Shown: positions 23,051 through 32,251, numbered from the stretch's first letter. The stretch: 64,000 bases of DNA from Synchiropus splendidus (GCF_027744825.2 NC_071339.1:24429501-24493500); one strand, 5' to 3'. Made by a program: numbers and translations. Notes: a model not told the origin generated them from the sequence alone.

Positions 23051-23586
23051 CTGACGCTGCCCAGAGTCACTTAAATAGTAACGGCGTCCCCTGGTGATTG
23101 GTTGGTGCTACTAAACGCAGCGGGCGCATGAACTGCCTTTCCATCTGCTACATCAGTTTCGCTTTCTCTTTTGCGCTCCGCTTTCGTTCTGCTCTTCTAA
23201 ATTTAATAGTTAGTCCGCGTGTGAGTCTTATTATACTCACCTTTTCATTTAATGATTGTGGTCTGTTTTTTTTTTTTTTTTTTTCCTGCGTGTGAGTTTG
23301 AGTGTTTCTCCTCCACGCAGCGCTTTAGGTTAATTGGACCTCGTGAGGTTGTTCTCCCCTTTTGTAAGTTGATATTAATTCACCTCTCTTGTTTTGCAGA
23401 TTTTTCCCCAGTCCCTCTGTGTTTTTCCCAGTTCCCGTTCTGGCTCCGACGTCCTCGGTTCCTGTCTCCGTCTTCTATTGTATTGTATATCGTCATTCAT
23501 TAAATTTCTTAATTTAATCTCGTTGTCCGTGTCTTCTGTCAGCCTACAATCATCTGCACCTGGGTCGAACCTTAGGCAAACATGAC
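23050..23586 (+). mobile_element. Possible LTR or solo LTR end (Ty3-like)
   Basis: The end of this stretch (about 23490-23586) reads as pyrimidine-rich sequence, CATTCATTAAATTTC, TCTGTCAGCCTACAATC, then GCACCTGGGTCGAACC and CATGACA. Fish Ty3/gypsy LTRs often end with a CTGGGTC-type box followed by a TGACA-like terminus, and that is the basis for the call. A T19 run sits at 23266-23284. I could not find the matching LTR start, a primer-binding site or a target duplication. Confidence 0.3.
23266..23284. repeat. Poly-T tract
   Basis: Nineteen consecutive T bases inside the possible LTR. Read on the minus strand it is a poly-A run, so a retroposed tail is possible, but no SINE or LINE body is recognisable beside it. 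Confidence 0.9.
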
Positions 23587-23714
23587 ATATATAAGTATTT
23601 TCCCGACTAAAAGCCACACATAAAATCCTTCAATGTAACGGAAGGTGAATGCACATCACAAATGGTCTCAGAATGAAGCATCACAACTATTGTGGTGCGC
23701 CTCATGGTGCAGAA
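23587..23714. other. Short unassigned sequence
   Basis: Sequence between the possible LTR end and the ~150-bp tandem array. It holds no open frame or repeat that I can identify. Confidence 0.3.
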
Positions 23715-25150
23715 AATACATGTGATTAAAATGTTTGTGAAAAATATTGAAGACAGACATTTGAGAAACTACTTCCAGTAGTAACCACTATGGGGATGTT
23801 CTTTATATGTGACATGAATATGGTGTCCTTCAGCCTTGTAATTACAGAGCTATTACAAAATATGAATGAAAATATGATATAAATATATCTGAAAAATATT
23901 GAGAATAGAAATTTAAGAAACTACTTGTAGTAACTCCAGGTGGATGTCCTTCATATGTTACATGAATATGGTGCCTGTCAGCCTTGTAATTACAGAGCTA
24001 TTACAAAATGTGAATGAAAATTTGATTCAAATATTTTTGAAAAATATTGAGGACAGACATTTGAGAAACTACCTGTTTTATCAACACCATGTGGAGGTCC
24101 TTTATATGTGACATGAATATGGTGTCTGTCAGTCCTGTAATGACAGAGCTTTTACAAAATATGAATGAAAATATGATACAAATATATCTGAAAAATATTG
24201 AGAACAGAAATTGGAGAAACTACTTGTTGTAGTTACACCATGCAGAGGTCCTTGATAAGTGACTATTACAAAACATGAATGAAAATGTGATAAAAATGTT
24301 TGTGAAAAATATTGAGGACAGACATTTGAGAAACTACCTGTTTTATCAACACCATGTGGAGGTCCTTTATATGTGACATGAATATGGTGTCTGTCAGTCC
24401 TGTAATGACAGAGCTTTTACAAAATATGAATGAAAATATGATACAAATATATCTGAAAAATATTGAGAACAGAAATTGGAGAAACTACTTGTTGTAGTTA
24501 CACCATGCAGAGGTCCTTGATAAGTGACTATTACAAAACATGAATGAAAATGTGATAAAAATGTTTGTGAAAAATATTGAGGACAGACATTTGAGAAACT
24601 ACCTGTTGTAGTAAAACCATGTGGAGGTCCTTTATCAATGATATGAATGTGTGATATGGTGTCTGTCAGTCCTGTAATTACAGAGTTATGAGAAAATTTG
24701 AATGAAAATTTGATACAAAGATTTGTGAAAAATATTGAGGACAGATATTTGAGAAAATACTTTGAGTAACACCATGTGTATGTCCTTTATATGTGACATG
24801 AATATGGTGTCTGTCAGTGCTGTAATTACAGAGCTATTACAAAATATGAAAATATATGTGATACAAATATTTGTGAAAACTATTGAGAACAGAAATTTGA
24901 GGAACTACTTATTGCTGTAACACCATGTGGAGGTCCTTTATATGTGACATGAATATGGTGCCTGTCAGCATTGTAATTACAGAGCTATTATAAAATATGA
25001 ACTTATATGTGATATAAGTATTTGTGAAAAATATTGAGGACAGATAATTGAAAAACTACCTGTTGTAGTAACACCATGTCGAGGTCCTTTATAAGTGACA
25101 TGAATATGGTGTCTGTCAGTACTGTAATTACAGAGCTATTACAAAATGTG
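23715..25150 (+). repeat. Second tandem repeat, ~150-bp unit
   Basis: About ten copies of an AT-rich unit of about 150 bp, unrelated to the 188-bp satellite. Each unit has GAAAAATATTGAG(A/G)ACAGA, GAGAAACTAC, ACACCATGTGGAGGTCC, TTATATGTGACATGAATATG, GTGTCTGTCAG, TGTAATTACAGAGCTATT and ACAAAATATGAATGAAAAT. Starts of the GAAAAATATTGA box lie near 23738, 23891, 24040, 24190, 24305, 24455, 24570, 24729, 24875 and 25029. Two units are only 115 bp because of an internal deletion. Short open frames in it have no coding signal. Confidence 0.93.
24061..24590 (+). repeat. Exact 265-bp tandem duplication within the 150-bp array
   Basis: 24061-24325 and 24326-24590 are identical over 265 bp. Each copy consists of one full 150-bp unit and one 115-bp deleted unit. 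Neighbouring units differ by many substitutions, so this is a very recent duplication creating a two-unit higher-order repeat. Confidence 0.95.
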
Positions 25151-25667
25151 AATGGAAATCTGATTCGATTTGAATGAATTTGATTTGATAAATTGTGAGA
25201 TTTTAAAACAATTAAATCCTTTTGTTGAGTTTTGATCACATTTCTCGCGACAAATATATCCTAGATTGTCATATAATATTCTCGTTTTATGTAAATGACG
25301 CTGAGTTTCTTTCGTTTGGACCGAGATTGTTTTGTGATTCCCCATTAAAATGTAGCATTGTGACATTGTTTTCTGCGCGGACTGAAAAAAATGCAATAAC
25401 GACGTTTGTCCACTTGGCATACCGTAATAATTTTACGAATTTGCCTCAAAAATCCTTGCCCTCGTACGTTTCATTTCCCAATGGCTATGTGAATGGTGAG
25501 CCTCTGGTCACGTGACTGACAGCTTGCTCTCCTGTCTGAACACAAAACATGGTGGACATCAGTCCTATTTTGCTCTAAATTGTGAGATTTGAAAACAAAA
25601 GCTTTTGTTGGCTTTTGATCACATTTCTACGACAAATATATTCTATATTGGGTTGCAACGTCACTAG
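25151..25667. other. AT-rich spacer with an internal ~75-bp duplication
   Basis: Two related segments, 25189-25266 and 25576-25650, each begin TAAATTGTGAGATTT and contain TTTTGATCACATTTCT and GACAAATATAT. They lie 387 bp apart in direct orientation with small differences. Between them is a perfect palindrome GTCACGTGAC (25507-25516) with an E-box core, and an ACATGG context near 25550 that opens only eight codons. No gene was found. The stretch joins the left end of DIRS C near 25668. Confidence 0.7.
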
Positions 25668-25801
25668 ATAGTGGCATTTATAATCCTCCAAACATGGAGA
25701 GAAAACATTCAGTGAGCAGTCAGGGTTTTAGTCTGAGCTGAGCAAGAAAGAAGGAGTTTATTGACAAATGAATAAACAGTTATGCAGGAATCCGGTGGAT
25801 C

Positions 25802-26177
25802 TCAGGACGCTGCACAGTCCACAGCACTGTAATGAAGCAGATACTGGTGTCCCAGAGCCAGTGCTGTGAATGTGGGCCTACTGGTCGCAGGGATCGGCTG
25901 CTCCTGAAGACAGAAAGACATGAGGGAAGGAGGATGCAGACACATTAGACAAATAGTGGTCAGCAAAAGTTGAGATAGATGACCAAGAAGCTGCTTTCCG
26001 AGATACTCCCTTGAAAGCAGCCACATATGTTGCCAGCCTTCTGGTCGAGTGTGCTCTCAGGGATTCTGGTGCCTGTTTTCCCCCTGTCTCATCGGCTTTC
26101 ATGATGGCAATTCTAAGCCAATATGACAACCTGTGAGGGGACAGTGCCTGCCCCTTCTTACCACCTGCGAGAGCCAC
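25802..26177 (-). pseudogene. Tyrosine recombinase C-terminal part (DIRS C)
   Basis: The best preserved recombinase end in the window. The minus-strand frame 26177-25878 has GKKGQALSPHRLSYWL, PESLRAHSTRRLATYVAAF with the HxxR box (HSTR), KGVSRKAASWSSISTF and ADHYLSNVSASS with a Tyr at the nucleophile position. The frame is open for 99 codons and ends SSGAADPCDQ. It is out of frame with the central piece at 26303-26506, so no whole enzyme can be made. Confidence 0.82.
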
Positions 26178-26302
26178 CCACAGACTGTCCGTCTTTCTGA
26201 ATGGTGGGACTCGATCCAGTTAAGCTATTAGCGCTCTAACCAGACACATTTTGTGTAAACGCTCATGCTCCTCGTCTAAATGGGGAGGAGGGCAGAAAGT
26301 CT

Positions 26303-26587
26303 TTACTGACAAGGTGCTGACCTGTGAAGAAAAAGAGAGACATTAAGTGCAAAGTCAGGGTTGGGTCTAAGTGACACCACTGAGTCATTGTCACCAAAAG
26401 AGATGCTATCAGGGCAGATGGAAAAAGAACTCAGCTCTCCCACTTTCTTTGCTGAAGCTAAGGCTATTAGAGCCTCCTTGTAAGCTGCTAGCTCCAAGTG
26501 GCTCAAAAGGGGCTTCGGAGAGTGAATTGAGTACCAGCTGCAGGTCCCATTAGTGACATAAAGGTCTTGAGGTTGGTCTAAGCCTTT
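26303..26587 (-). pseudogene. Tyrosine recombinase central part (DIRS C)
   Basis: The minus-strand frame has LELAAYKEALIALASAKKVG followed by ELSSFSI, and later VSLRPNPDFALNVSLFLHRS. The box ASAKKVGEL corresponds to the segment that normally carries the first catalytic Arg (AKRVGEL-like); here Lys replaces it, as far as the motif alignment by eye shows. KRLRPTSRPLCH at the right edge marks the start of the preserved part. Everything upstream of it in the recombinase (the N-terminal domain) is missing because of the deletion at about 26588. Confidence 0.75.
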
Positions 26588-26750
26588 TCAAAGTGACGAC
26601 CTTCGGAACGACTCCAGATCCCACTGATGCAGATCTGATCCAGGTGGCCTCCCCAGCCTGACAGAGATGCATCTGCAAAGACTTGTAAAGAAGTGTTTTG
26701 ACAATCCAAGGATACAGTGCGATGGAGGTTTGAAGCAGAGTTCCCAAACT
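26588..26750 (-). pseudogene. RNase H start (DIRS C)
   Basis: The minus-strand frame reads LQVFADASLSGWGGHLDQIC, then SGIWSRSEGRH, the first block of the DIRS RNase H domain with its first catalytic Asp. Copy B has the same block but frameshifted. The frame then crosses the deletion junction and meets recombinase sequence, so the rest of RNase H and the polyprotein extension seen in B at 18639-19290 are absent. Confidence 0.8.
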
Positions 26751-27400
26751 TCACATCTCTCAGAGCTCGTGGAGACACATTGACAATGTCAGCTGTGTGA
26801 AGGGGAGAACGCTGGCCGGTGGAAGGCGGTCCTGACCCGAGACTGAGTCTAGCATGACCCCCAGGAAGGTTGTGCTCTGACTGGTACTCAGCGCGCTTTT
26901 GAGGTTTACTCTGAACCTCAATATCGCGATGTGCTCCAACACCAAGCTGGTGTGCGCTCATGACTCCTGTTTGGACCTGGCTAGAATCAACCAGTAGTCC
27001 AAGTACGTCAGAATCCTCAGACCCTGTCTCCTTAGTGGTTCGAGCCCCGCCTCCACACACTTGGCGAAGGTGCCATGCACAAGAGAGCTGTATGTACACC
27101 TGACTCTAGCCCAAACCGGAAAAACTTCTTTTGACACTGCCAAACCGCGTTGTGGAAGTAGGCGTCTGCAAGATCGATGGAGGTCATCCACTCTCGATCA
27201 AACCGCTATCTGGTCATGAATTGGTTCAGACTGAGGTCCACAACAGGTCTCCACTCTCCTGTCTTCTTGGGTTCCAGAAAGTACCTGGAGTAAAATCCAG
27301 TGTCGGAGGAACGCTTTGTCACTAGCTTGATTACTTCCGTTGACAGGGGAGCGTGGACCTCCTCCATCAGACATGACCGCTGGTTCTCTGAGTTCACCCA
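26751..27400 (-). pseudogene. Reverse transcriptase (DIRS C), active site YLDY
   Basis: Minus-strand pieces in order: GFYSRYFLEPKKTGEWRPVV and DLSLNQFMTR (fingers, about 27206-27310); SIDLADAYFHNAV (motif A, about 27140-27182); then SLVHGTFAKCVEAGLEPLRR in another frame; RILTYLDYWLILARSKQE (active site at 26994-27005); and STSQSTTFLGVMLDSVSGQD (thumb side). The expected YLDD reads YLDY, so the second catalytic Asp is lost. At least two frameshifts break the gene. It is more complete than in B and shows that B has lost about 120 bp between motif A and the active site. Confidence 0.87.
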
Positions 27401-28207
27401 GGTCCACGTGGTGTCGCAGAACCTAGGGGTTGACTGTGAAACTGAAGGGTGTGTCAATGAGCGAGTATCTTCTCGATCCATATGGTCAGGTGTGGAGACA
27501 GGAGCACAGGAGCGGTCCACCGGGGTGGGTCCAGGACGAAGGGGCTGTCGGTGCTCACCGCCCACTCCTCTGGGGACATCAAGTCCTGATGGTTCTTCAA
27601 AAACAAACAGGGCACCGAAACTTGCAGTGTATCTAGATCTAAAACTGCAATTCTCCTAAGATGGAGTCCCAAGAGACCGGCCCAATCATCCTCAGAAAGA
27701 GATGACTCTGTAGATGATGATGTCCTACTTGCCTCTGACAGGTTTGGAGGGCTGCAGAGAACAGAATCGCAGACAGACATTGCATCAGACATCGTGCGAG
27801 GGAGCTGAGAACAGAGCTGGTCTGGTACGCTTCGCCTACTGTGTGATACTCTGAAGAGGTGGCTTTCGCGGTCCTGTGGTGACCCCTACTGGAAACTTGC
27901 GAGTCTGAGGAATAAGAAGAGTGAATGGCAGAATTGAAACTCTTCTGAATTTTGGCTGGAACCGGGATCTGTTGAGAACCGGGAAAGAGTGACGACTATG
28001 CTTCTTATTGTGGAGAAGCAGTGGAAAAAAAAAAAAAACTAAAAAAACAACGTAACGTCTTAGCTCCAGAAACTTCCCCAGGGACAGTTCTGGCGTCAGG
28101 GATAAGGAGGCAGAGAGACCGTTACTATACTGATCGGTCTCCTTAGACGATGTCAAACAAACAAATTTTTGTAGCCGGAGTTCGCACTGACTGGAACCGG
28201 AAGACAA
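27401..28207 (-). pseudogene. Unrecognised upstream coding region (DIRS C)
   Basis: Counterpart of 20033-20629 in B. The minus-strand frame 27792-27454 has CDSVLCSPPNLSEASRTSSS, LFLKNHQDLMSPEEWAVSTD and SPFVLDPPRW. About 150 bp at 27778-27930 have no counterpart in B. Inside that extra segment, 27822-27849 matches a hairpin arm at 32288-32315. A poly-A run occurs near 28026-28038, and an extra ~60 bp near 28085-28145 differs from B. The function is unknown. Confidence 0.5.
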
Positions 28208-28316
28208 CTTGACGGGTGATAAACCCTAATTTTGGGCAGAGAAGAAACAGACCCAAAACCAAAGTAAGGCATCGACTTTGGTTTAGATGCATACATTTAG
28301 ACACAAAGTTTTCTTC

Positions 28317-28992
28317 CTATGCTTTTGGAGGGAGCTGAGGTGAGAGCAGCCAATTGGTCTCTCCAAGAGGAGCATCGATGACCAACGCGCCTATGATCCG
28401 GACAGCTGGGCTCATTCCGCCCCTTTGATCAGCGACGGTGTTCCCCGTGGGAGGCGGCTGTGTGTGGAGGAGGCGCCGCGAGCAGTGCACCACGTCGACG
28501 GACTGTTGAATCTCCAAAATCTCTGGTGGAGTGAGAGAGGTTCTGCGATGGTTGAGCGTCTCCACGGAGCTCATAAAGAGCGCGATGATGTTCTCAAGTG
28601 CATGAGTTGGTTGCCGATGGTGTAGACACCATTCCACTGCGCGAGGGTGGCTCTGTCAGTGCCGGGTGGCATGGTCACTCCTCAGGGGTGAGGTCGAGTA
28701 CCTGTAGTGAGCACATCGCGCATAACGGCTAGTTGTGGGCACACAACATGCGGTCGTGCCCTGTGTGTAGTCTCGCCATTCAACGCCAGCAGGCCGTTAG
28801 TGAAGTGGGATGATTCTTGAGCTGGCGGTGGAGAGAGAGCTCAACTTCGATACGACGGACAGCGGATGCCATGAGGCACGGGTGAAGATCATGCCGGAAC
28901 CTGCCTGACTCCACCACACGGAACTCAGACAACTCTGCGAACAGATTCTCCGGGTCCACCTCATAGCAGCGTCTGGCTCTCGTCAAACTCAT
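28317..28992 (-). pseudogene. Possible gag-like first coding region (DIRS C)
   Basis: The minus-strand frame from 28992 reads MSLTRAR, CYEVDPENLFAELSEF, and RIEVELSLHRQLKNH. The frame from 28637 has RTSLTPPEILEIQQSVDVV. Both match B closely. A ~120-bp segment of B is deleted here near 28725, and stops separate the pieces. The conserved amino acids between B and C show the region descended from a coding sequence, but I cannot name the protein. Confidence 0.5.
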
Positions 28993-29100
28993 CCCATGGC
29001 TTGGAACTTCAACACAACACTCAAACTCATCCCATGGCTTAGAAGCAGGAAATGTGGAAAGGTTTGGCTGATTGTAGGCCAGTCGCAGCGCCCTGTTCTT

Positions 29101-29417
29101 AGAGGTTTAGTGTTGAATATACTAGAAAGAGTGTTTTTTCCTATGACAGGTAATAAGTAATGTTAGTTGATGTTAATTTAGGTCATGTTTTCATGTTCTG
29201 AGGCTATTCTGATCAGGGAGTGAACAGTGCTGATAACGCGTTTTCAGCCCGAGAGAAACTCGGTTTCTGACCAGGAAAAGAGTCGTTGATAACCCCCTGA
29301 AATACAGTTCAGAATGGTAGATTTAGTGCTGAATACACTAGAAAGAGTGTTTTTCCTTTCGTTGCAGGTGAAATTTTCATGTTCTGAGTGCCCCCTAAGC
29401 AGTGAGTGAACAGATAA
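29101..29417 (+). repeat. Diverged satellite between DIRS C and the Harbinger element
   Basis: About 1.5 diverged 188-bp units in the main-array orientation: TTAGTGTTGAATATACTAG, TTTCATGTTCTGAGGC, AACGCGTTTTCAGCCCGAG, a second TACACTAGAAAGAGTG, and CATGTTCTGAG. A ~36-bp insertion (about 29150-29185) lies in the first unit compared with the copy beside B. The unit is interrupted at TAA (29415-29417) by the Harbinger element and continues at 32502. Confidence 0.85.
29415..29417. other. Target-site duplication TAA, left
   Basis: TAA directly precedes AGGTAC, the left terminus of the Harbinger-type element. The partner TAA is at 32502-32504. PIF/Harbinger elements duplicate a three-base TWA target. 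Confidence 0.75.
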
Positions 29418-29423
29418 AGGTAC
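29418..29423 (+). repeat. Left terminal inverted repeat (core)
   Basis: AGGTAC, inverse of GTACCT at 32496-32501. Beyond the first six bases the ends agree only at scattered positions (T at 8, C at 12 and C-G at 15-16), so the inverted repeat is short or decayed. Confidence 0.6.
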
Positions 29424-29602
29424 TTGGACTTCGGCGAGCGACACAACTGATTAGCATCCAAAGTCAATGGAATTGGGCGATTGACGGCGATCAGCAGCGA
29501 CCAACATGGCCGCGACACGACTGGGGTGTGCGACGCTACGCGATTTGAGCTACATACTGCGATTCCGGCTCCTCAAGATGACACAACTGAGCTACTCTGA
29601 CA

Positions 29603-29637
29603 GTCGCAGTAGTTCAATTTTTTTGAACTACTGCGAC
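29603..29637. repeat. Perfect hairpin near the left end of the Harbinger element
   Basis: Arms GTCGCAGTAGTTCAA (29603-29617) and TTGAACTACTGCGAC (29623-29637) are perfectly complementary around a five-T loop. Several GCGAC motifs lie upstream (29430-29540). It may be a subterminal transposase-binding or structural element. It does not look like a terminator of either gene. Confidence 0.9.
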
Positions 29638-29764
29638 CAGTCGCTGTACCATTGACGTCCCTAGTGAGTTGTGATATTTATCATTTTGCTTAATATACGT
29701 AGTGCACGCGCTATAGTGGCTGTATTGTTGGGATATTAAACATAAATATTTACCTTTCCTTCAG

Positions 29765-30651
29765 TGGAGATCTGCAAAAAAATGGAAGGGACTCAGGGAT
29801 AAATACATGAGAGAGATGAGGAAGGCCATGGAGAAAAAGAATGGGTCAGCAGCATCCAGCCAGTTAAAGTGGAGGAGGTTCGCCGTCCTCTCCTTCCTGG
29901 ACCCCTTCATCACCCCGAGGGAGACGTCGGGGAACATGACTGCAGCAGCAGCACCACCACCACCACCAGCAGCAGGTAATAGTTGTTGTTGAGAATCTAA
30001 ATACTTGCTATATTACAGTGTAATCTGCTTTCTGAATAGGAAACATAATCACACTATGTTCTCATTTTACAGAAACATGCCATCATGTTGATGATGAGGA
30101 AGAGGAGGAATTTGAAGAAACCCTTGATGAAGGTACAGAGGTGGAACCTCCTGCTTCCTCATCTGGTGCTGATGCTGCTGCGTCACCTCCTCCACCTTCA
30201 CCTGCCACTGGCCCATCCACATCCTCTGCTGGTCCCCGAAGTATGTATAAAAACAATTTTTATGCATACAATATTGAATTAAAATGTTTAAACTCCATGA
30301 CATAAAATGTCATAGCAACGTCATTTTACTTATCCTTTATATGTGATTTATGATATAGAGGTTATTGTTTTTAGTCATCATTGACTTGTATAATTGATAT
30401 CAATATATGCCTTATTTACAGAACAAAAAAGGAAGCGTCATCCACATCATCTGTGGAAGAGGAGGACAGAGAGTTGCGAGGTTCTCATCGCCTCTCTGTC
30501 CAAACCCACTGCTCCACCTCCCTCAGCAGAGGAGTCATTTTTGCTGAGCCTGGTTCCTATGATCCAGAGATTGTCTTTAGAAAAAAAAGAAGCTCTTCTT
30601 TTGGACATACACAATTTAGTTTATGAACGTACTAGAGAAACAAGCAGCTGA
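29765..30651 (+). pseudogene. MADF/BESS-domain partner gene, 5' part missing
   Basis: Three exons can be read in one frame: 29765-29975, 30073-30240 and 30422-30651, with TTCAG, TTTACAG and TTTACAG acceptors and GTAATA and GTATGT donors. Exon one encodes KKWKGLRDKYMREMRKAME, the second half of a MADF DNA-binding domain, then LKWRRFAVLSFLDPF. Exon two is acidic (DDEEEEFEETLDE) and Ser/Pro-rich. Exon three has a basic KQKRKR and ends in a BESS motif, EESFLLSLVPMIQRLSLEKK, then a stop at 30649. The first half of MADF is not found in the 347 bp back to the transposon end, so the gene is 5'-truncated. In this family the partner binds DNA and helps bring the transposase into the nucleus. Confidence 0.8.
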
Positions 30652-30842
30652 TTAGGTTATTAAATTCTGTTCTTGTTTAATTTCTTTATTTATTTATGTA
30701 TTTTTCATTTCCAATTTCTGGATCATAGGAACCAGTCTCCCTGTCCTTCCTCTTCTCTCTCAAGTCCCTCATTCCTCCAGGCAAGCTCCTTTCATAAAGA
30801 AAGTCTATTTAAGTTTTGTATGTACAGAAATGTCTTTTTGTG

Positions 30843-30848
30843 AATAAA
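30843..30848 (+). promoter_or_regulatory. Polyadenylation signal of the MADF gene
   Basis: AATAAA about 190 bp after the stop codon at 30651, followed by GT-rich sequence. It faces the minus-strand signal at 30962-30967, fitting two convergent transcripts. Confidence 0.6.
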
Positions 30849-30961
30849 TGTGTTGAATGGGAACCTTGGTTTTGTTGTAGAAATGCTTAGTTTCTAGTAA
30901 GAAACTGAAAAACAGTGCATAACTCAACGACTCAAGTTAAACAAAAGGGACACAGTTTCAT

Positions 30962-30967
30962 TTTATT
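30962..30967 (-). promoter_or_regulatory. Polyadenylation signal of the transposase gene
   Basis: TTTATT on the plus strand gives AATAAA on the minus strand, about 85 bp after the transposase stop at 31053. The two signals are about 115 bp apart. Confidence 0.6.
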
Positions 30968-31052
30968 AGACATTTACATGACATTAGACATTTCATCTTT
31001 TGAAATAGGTGTGTGGCTCTTACAAGAGCCATTGTGGTGCACTGAATGTGCT

Positions 31053-31704
31053 CTAGGTTTGTGGCTGCCATGGAACTGCCCCCTCTGTAGAGAAGTACTC
31101 CACAAAGGTTTCCCTCACCCGAGAACTTCCCTGCTTTGGTTGGTGGCTGCAACACAACCCAGACCTAGAAGTACCTTGCCTGCAACAAATGGCACGCACT
31201 GTCTTGCTGATGTATCCCCTGTTGACATCCGTATGTAAAAGTCCTCTGCGGCCATCTCCGGGAAGTGAACGGTCAGCAGGCAGGGAGAGAGAACCGGATC
31301 TTAGAGCCTGACCAAAGGCTGAATTTCCCACGATCCCACCATCGCTACTTCTACCGTACCCACCAACATCAATCACTCGGTAGCATTATCTGGAGTCTAC
31401 AACTGCAAGGAGAACTAGAGAAAACGTTCCCTTGTAGTTGTAAAAAAGAGATCCTGAGTTTGGTGGGGATTTCATGATGACGTGTTTCCCGTCCAGGGCC
31501 CCACAGCAAAGCGGAAAGTTCCATCGCTCTTCAAATTGTTGAACAATGGACTGCCACTCGGCTGTGGAGGGCACAGCCATGAACTCACCCACAAGGCAAT
31601 CCCAAATGGCAGCTGCAACTTCTGGGACAAATCCTTGGACAGTTGAGACACCAACATGGAAGCTGTTGGCGATGGTCCTGAGGGAACCTCCAGTTGCAAG
31701 ATAC
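31053..31704 (-). pseudogene. PIF/Harbinger transposase, internally deleted
   Basis: The minus-strand exon starts after a TTTTGCAG acceptor at about 31705. It reads RYLATGGSLRTIANSFHVGV (helix-turn-helix-like), STVQGFVPEV, then FPLCCGALDGKHVIMKSPPN with the first catalytic Asp (GALDGKHV) and LAVVDSR. One in-frame stop (31386-31388) follows, then VIDVGGYGRSSDGGIVGNSA with the second Asp block and FGQALRSGSLSLPAD. From about 31260 the sequence no longer fits the family until VRETFVEYFSTEGAVPWQ, the usual C-terminal end. The part with the catalytic Glu is missing, an estimated 90-100 residues. The enzyme would cut and join the element; this copy cannot. Confidence 0.85.
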
Positions 31705-32168
<464 letters not shown>

Positions 32169-32251
32169 TTGAGATTGACTTCTGCACATCATAACACGAC
32201 ACATTGACTACCTTACCGAAGGCAAATGGACAGCCGTTCAGGGATTGAGCG

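Larger units (their letters stand above)
25668..29100 (-). mobile_element. DIRS-like retrotransposon relic C
   Basis: Homologous to element B in the same orientation. It runs from the third terminal repeat unit of B (GTGGCATT, AATCCTCC) to the same 5' junction with diverged satellite. C lacks about 1 kb present in B, joining the recombinase middle directly to RNase H near 26588. It carries about 150 bp at 27778-27930 that B lacks, and keeps more of the reverse transcriptase. All genes are broken. Its shared defects with B suggest duplication of a dead element instead of a separate integration. Confidence 0.85.

Noticed and set aside
22683..23054. A 123-codon open frame on the plus strand in the unassigned stretch
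   Set aside because: No domain is recognisable, another frame is open on the opposite strand, and composition is biased. Chance is the simplest explanation.
28115..28141. Small inverted repeat GAGACCG/CGGTCTC in DIRS C
   Set aside because: Arms are only seven bases with a 13-base loop, which is expected by chance in this much sequence.
29506..29655. A 49-codon open frame starting ATGGCCGCG, considered as first exon of the MADF gene
   Set aside because: It shows no MADF N-terminal pattern, runs through the hairpin at 29603-29637, and ends at a stop before the acceptor at 29764.
30085..30303. Open frames on both strands overlapping the second MADF exon
   Set aside because: The spliced frame over 30073-30240 gives the expected acidic and Ser/Pro-rich linker and joins the BESS exon. 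The other frames do not connect.
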